The notes under the pieces were generated by a model. That model did no database searches. It had not been told where the DNA came from and was given only the letters and a program-made list of their open reading frames with translations. A DNA stretch of 64,000 nucleotides from CAXXOK01 sp964497495 (GTDB taxonomy: Bacteria; Bacillota; Clostridia; Christensenellales; Aristaeellaceae): contig CAZCCZ010000005.1 of NCBI GenBank assembly GCA_964497495.1, forward strand, positions 56,611 through 120,610, written 5' to 3'. The position numbers were made by a program, and so were the translations under genes. Of this stretch, positions 62,151 to 64,000 are shown piece by piece. How positions within the stretch are numbered: position 1 is the stretch's first letter; each line of letters begins with the position of its first letter.

Positions 62151-63098
62151 TCAGGAAAGGCGGATAGGAACGGGCACGTTCTCCATCACCGCCACCAGAA
62201 TACGCTCGGCGGTGACGTTTTTCATTTTCGCCTCCGGATTGGGGAAAATGCGGTGCGCGAGCACCGGCAGGGCCATGCGCTGCACGTCCTCCGGCAGGAT
62301 ATAATCCCGGTCGTTCAGCAACGCGCAGGCCTGCGCCCCGCGGATAAGCGCGATGGCGCCGCGGGTGGACACGCCCAGCTGCAGCGAGGGGTGTGTGCGG
62401 GTCATGGCGGCGATGTTGGCGATATAGTGCCGCACTTCCTTGCTGCAATACACCGTGCCCACCATGTTCTGCATTTCCACCACGTCGCCGGCCGTGCACA
62501 CGGGCTGCAGGCCCTCCTGCGGTTTCACCGTGCCGCTGAAACGGTCCAGTACAGCCATTTCCTCCTCCATGGTGGGATATCCCATCGAAACGCGGAGAAA
62601 AAAGCGGTCCATCTGCGCTTCCGGCAGCGGATAGGTGCCCAAGAACTCGCTGGGGTTCTGCGTAGCCAGCACCATGAAGGGCTGGGGCAGCGGGTGGGTT
62701 ACGCCGTCCACCGTCACCTGGTATTCCTCCATGGTTTCCAGCAGCGAGGACTGGGTTTTAGGCGACGTGCGGTTGATCTCGTCCGCCAGCACGATCTGGC
62801 ACATAACCGCGCCTGGATGGAATTCCATCTCCCCCGATTTGATGTTGATCATGGTGAACCCGGTTACGTCGCTGGGTACAACGTCCGGGGTGAACTGGAT
62901 GCGGTTAAAGCTGCAGTCCAGAGATTTGGCCAGCGCGCTGACCATGGTGGTTTTGCCGGTCCCGGGCACGTCCTCGATGAGCACGTGCCCCTTGCACAGC
63001 ATGGCGATCAGCGCCAGCTCGATCACCTCGTCCTTACCGACGATGACCTTGCCGATATTCTGCTTCAGAGCACCTATCACGTGCCGTGGATTGAGCAT
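62151..63098 (-). CDS. MoxR-family AAA+ ATPase
   Basis: A 315-residue AAA+ protein. Walker A is EDVPGTGKTTM (about 43-53), Walker B is VLADEINRTSPKTQ, sensor 1 is MVLATQNPSEFLGTYPLPEA, and sensor 2 Arg lies in the C-terminal lid (GVSTRGAIALIRG). MoxR ATPases act as chaperones for VWA/DUF58 partners. Ribosome site AAAGGAG precedes the ATG at 63098. First gene of the three-gene operon. Confidence 0.95.
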   Translation of the reverse strand: MLNPRHVIGALKQNIGKVIVGKDEVIELALIAMLCKGHVLIEDVPGTGKTTMVSALAKSLDCSFNRIQFTPDVVPSDVTGFTMINIKSGEMEFHPGAVMCQIVLADEINRTSPKTQSSLLETMEEYQVTVDGVTHPLPQPFMVLATQNPSEFLGTYPLPEAQMDRFFLRVSMGYPTMEEEMAVLDRFSGTVKPQEGLQPVCTAGDVVEMQNMVGTVYCSKEVRHYIANIAAMTRTHPSLQLGVSTRGAIALIRGAQACALLNDRDYILPEDVQRMALPVLAHRIFPNPEAKMKNVTAERILVAVMENVPVPIRLS

Positions 63099-63149
63099 AG
63101 AAAAAGCTCCTTTATCAGAAAATACGGATATCTGTTCGCATACACCGTA

Positions 63150-63178
63150 AGTATAACGGATACCCCGCCGCTTTACAA
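63150..63178 (-). promoter_or_regulatory. Promoter of the MoxR-DUF58-transglutaminase operon
   Basis: Minus strand: TTGTAA (63173-63178), 17-bp spacer, TATACT (63150-63155), about 50 bp before the MoxR ATG. Confidence 0.72.
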
Positions 63179-63325
63179 GTCTGTGACGAATGTTTTACGT
63201 CGCGCGGGAAAGCCGCCGCATCGCCGTTTCGCGCCTTCCCGGTGGACTTTTACCGCCCGCGTGCTATAATACGGGTACGGGCGGGCACGCCACCCGGACA
63301 TGCGAATGAAAAGAGTGCGATCGGT

Positions 63326-63877
63326 GTGGATAAGCCAAAAATCGTCGCCGTGGTCGGCTCCCTGCGCAAGGATTCCTACAACCGGCAGTTGGCGCTGGCA
63401 GCCCGCGGCGTCGTGGGCGACCGGGCGGATTTTTCGCTGCTGGAGTATGCGGACGTGCCGCTTTACAACGGGGATATCGAGTACCCCGCGCCGGAGGCCG
63501 TGCGGCGCGTGCGCGCGGAGATCAAGGCGGCGGACGGCGTTTGGTTCTTTACTCCGGAGTACAACCATTCCTTCCCCGGGGTGCTGAAAAACCTGATCGA
63601 CTGGCTTTCCCGCCGGGTGAGCGAAACGGAGGGGCAGGCGCTTTCCCGCAAACCCGCAGCCGTCAGCGGCGCTTCCCCGGGCATGCACGGCACGGCCATC
63701 GCGCAGGATCAGCTGGTGATGCTCATCAGCTTTCTGAACATGCGGGTGATGAACTACCCGCGCCTCGCGATCCCCAACGTGGAAGACCAGCTGGACGCCG
63801 ACGGGCAGCTGAAGCTGGCCGACAGTCTGCCGTTCCTCACCCAGCAGGCGGAAGCGTTCCTCCGTTTCGTCCGGTAA
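63326..63877 (+). CDS. NADPH-dependent FMN reductase family protein
   Basis: A 183-residue flavodoxin-fold protein. The GTG at 63326 gives the usual N-terminus KPKIVAVVGSLRKDSYNR, the phosphate-binding loop for FMN. Also present: PLYNGDIEYP and VWFFTPEYNHSFPGVLKNLI, then DWLS, the family's second FMN-binding motif. Such enzymes reduce FMN, azo dyes, quinones or chromate with NAD(P)H. A TATAAT at 63265-63270 with a weak TGGACT upstream is its likely promoter. It is monocistronic and divergent from the MoxR operon. Confidence 0.92.
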   Translation: MDKPKIVAVVGSLRKDSYNRQLALAARGVVGDRADFSLLEYADVPLYNGDIEYPAPEAVRRVRAEIKAADGVWFFTPEYNHSFPGVLKNLIDWLSRRVSETEGQALSRKPAAVSGASPGMHGTAIAQDQLVMLISFLNMRVMNYPRLAIPNVEDQLDADGQLKLADSLPFLTQQAEAFLRFVR

Positions 63878-63899
63878 GCGTCCCCGCCGAAGCGATTCC

Positions 63900-63928
63900 T
63901 TGACAACCGCGACCCGTTCGGCTACAAT
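63900..63928 (+). promoter_or_regulatory. Promoter of tRNA-Arg
   Basis: TTGACA (63900-63905), 17-bp spacer, TACAAT (63923-63928), 18 bp before the tRNA. Confidence 0.82.
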
Positions 63929-63946
63929 AAGGCCCGCACCCCCCAT

Positions 63947-64000
63947 GCGCCCGTAGCTCAGCTGGATAGAGCGTCAGACTCCGACTCTGAAGGCCATGCG
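63947..64000 (+). tRNA. tRNA-Arg(CCG), 3' end beyond the window
   Basis: The first 54 nt of a tRNA: acceptor 5' strand GCGCCCG, D-arm GCTCAGCTGGATAGAGC, anticodon stem-loop TCAGACTCCGACTCTGA (anticodon CCG), variable loop and start of the T-arm. Its anticodon-to-T-arm part (27 nt) equals the remnant at 37936-37985, which predicts the missing 3' end as CGGGCGT-A-CCA. The first acceptor pair would then be a G-U. Confidence 0.92.

Noticed and set aside
61812..63269. 485-codon plus-strand frame opposite DUF58 and MoxR genes
   Set aside because: Crosses two real genes and their promoter; no motifs.

Overview
The window looks like a chromosomal segment of a Bacillota (Clostridia) bacterium, probably an uncultured gut or rumen member. 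Evidence: Gram-positive style regulators (LacI, DeoR, XRE-cupin), purine-rich AGGAGG-type ribosome sites with frequent GTG/TTG starts, TTGACA/TATAAT promoters with 17-bp spacers, LplB/YtcP-type permeases, and Firmicute conjugative-element proteins (DUF3847, Cys-rich VLP). Most of the window is GC-rich by eye; roughly 47-57.3 kb is visibly AT-rich and foreign. Genus cannot be told from the sequence alone.

Layout. (1) 1-11.8 kb: end of a LacI regulator, a decayed remnant, a second LacI regulator, and a divergent + operon (carboxylesterase, two LplB/YtcP-like permeases, metallo-beta-lactamase-fold hydrolase, solute-binding protein, second carboxylesterase, MATE exporter). Two LacI-type palindromes flank the divergent promoters. 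(2) 12.0-12.4 kb: terminator, decayed tRNA-Thr-like 3' end and a transketolase remnant. (3) 12.5-23.3 kb: minus-strand run of Asp/Glu racemase, XRE-cupin regulator, Opp/Dpp-type ABC transporter (SBP, B, C, D, F) and a GH39-like glycosidase, with a divergent sugar isomerase; one exact 19-bp palindrome lies in both control regions. (4) 23.3-26.6 kb: GH127 family enzyme facing a truncated AraC-type gene, then gene debris including the end of a SIS-domain protein. (5) 26.6-37.7 kb: DeoR-led operon (GHL6-like glycosidase, sugar ABC transporter, aldo/keto reductase, Gfo/Idh oxidoreductase, MBL-fold hydrolase, DUF1537 kinase, PdxA2-like dehydrogenase) that reads as a route from a glycoside to a four-carbon sugar acid and on to triose phosphate. 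(6) 37.9-47.0 kb: tRNA-Arg 3' remnant, small membrane ORF, a large HEAT-repeat gene paired with a zinc-ribbon/FGE-fold/TPR gene, a small HTH gene, and an IS21-family element with a frameshifted istB. (7) 47.0-57.4 kb: an integrative element in tRNA-Thr(GGT), bounded by exact 47-bp repeats; it carries a tyrosine integrase, a serine recombinase, conjugative-element debris and a restriction-modification-like module (two-domain methyltransferase, HNH protein, two small XRE regulators). (8) 57.3-64 kb: tRNA-Thr, PHP phosphoesterase, a MoxR-DUF58-transglutaminase operon, an FMN reductase and a tRNA-Arg(CCG) cut by the window edge.

The catabolic blocks share one plan: a local regulator, an importer and hydrolases, with hairpins near the binding-protein genes. 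The best candidates for undescribed systems are the HEAT/FGE-TPR pair and the restriction-like cargo of the tRNA-Thr element. No CRISPR array, rRNA or diversity-generating retroelement was seen.
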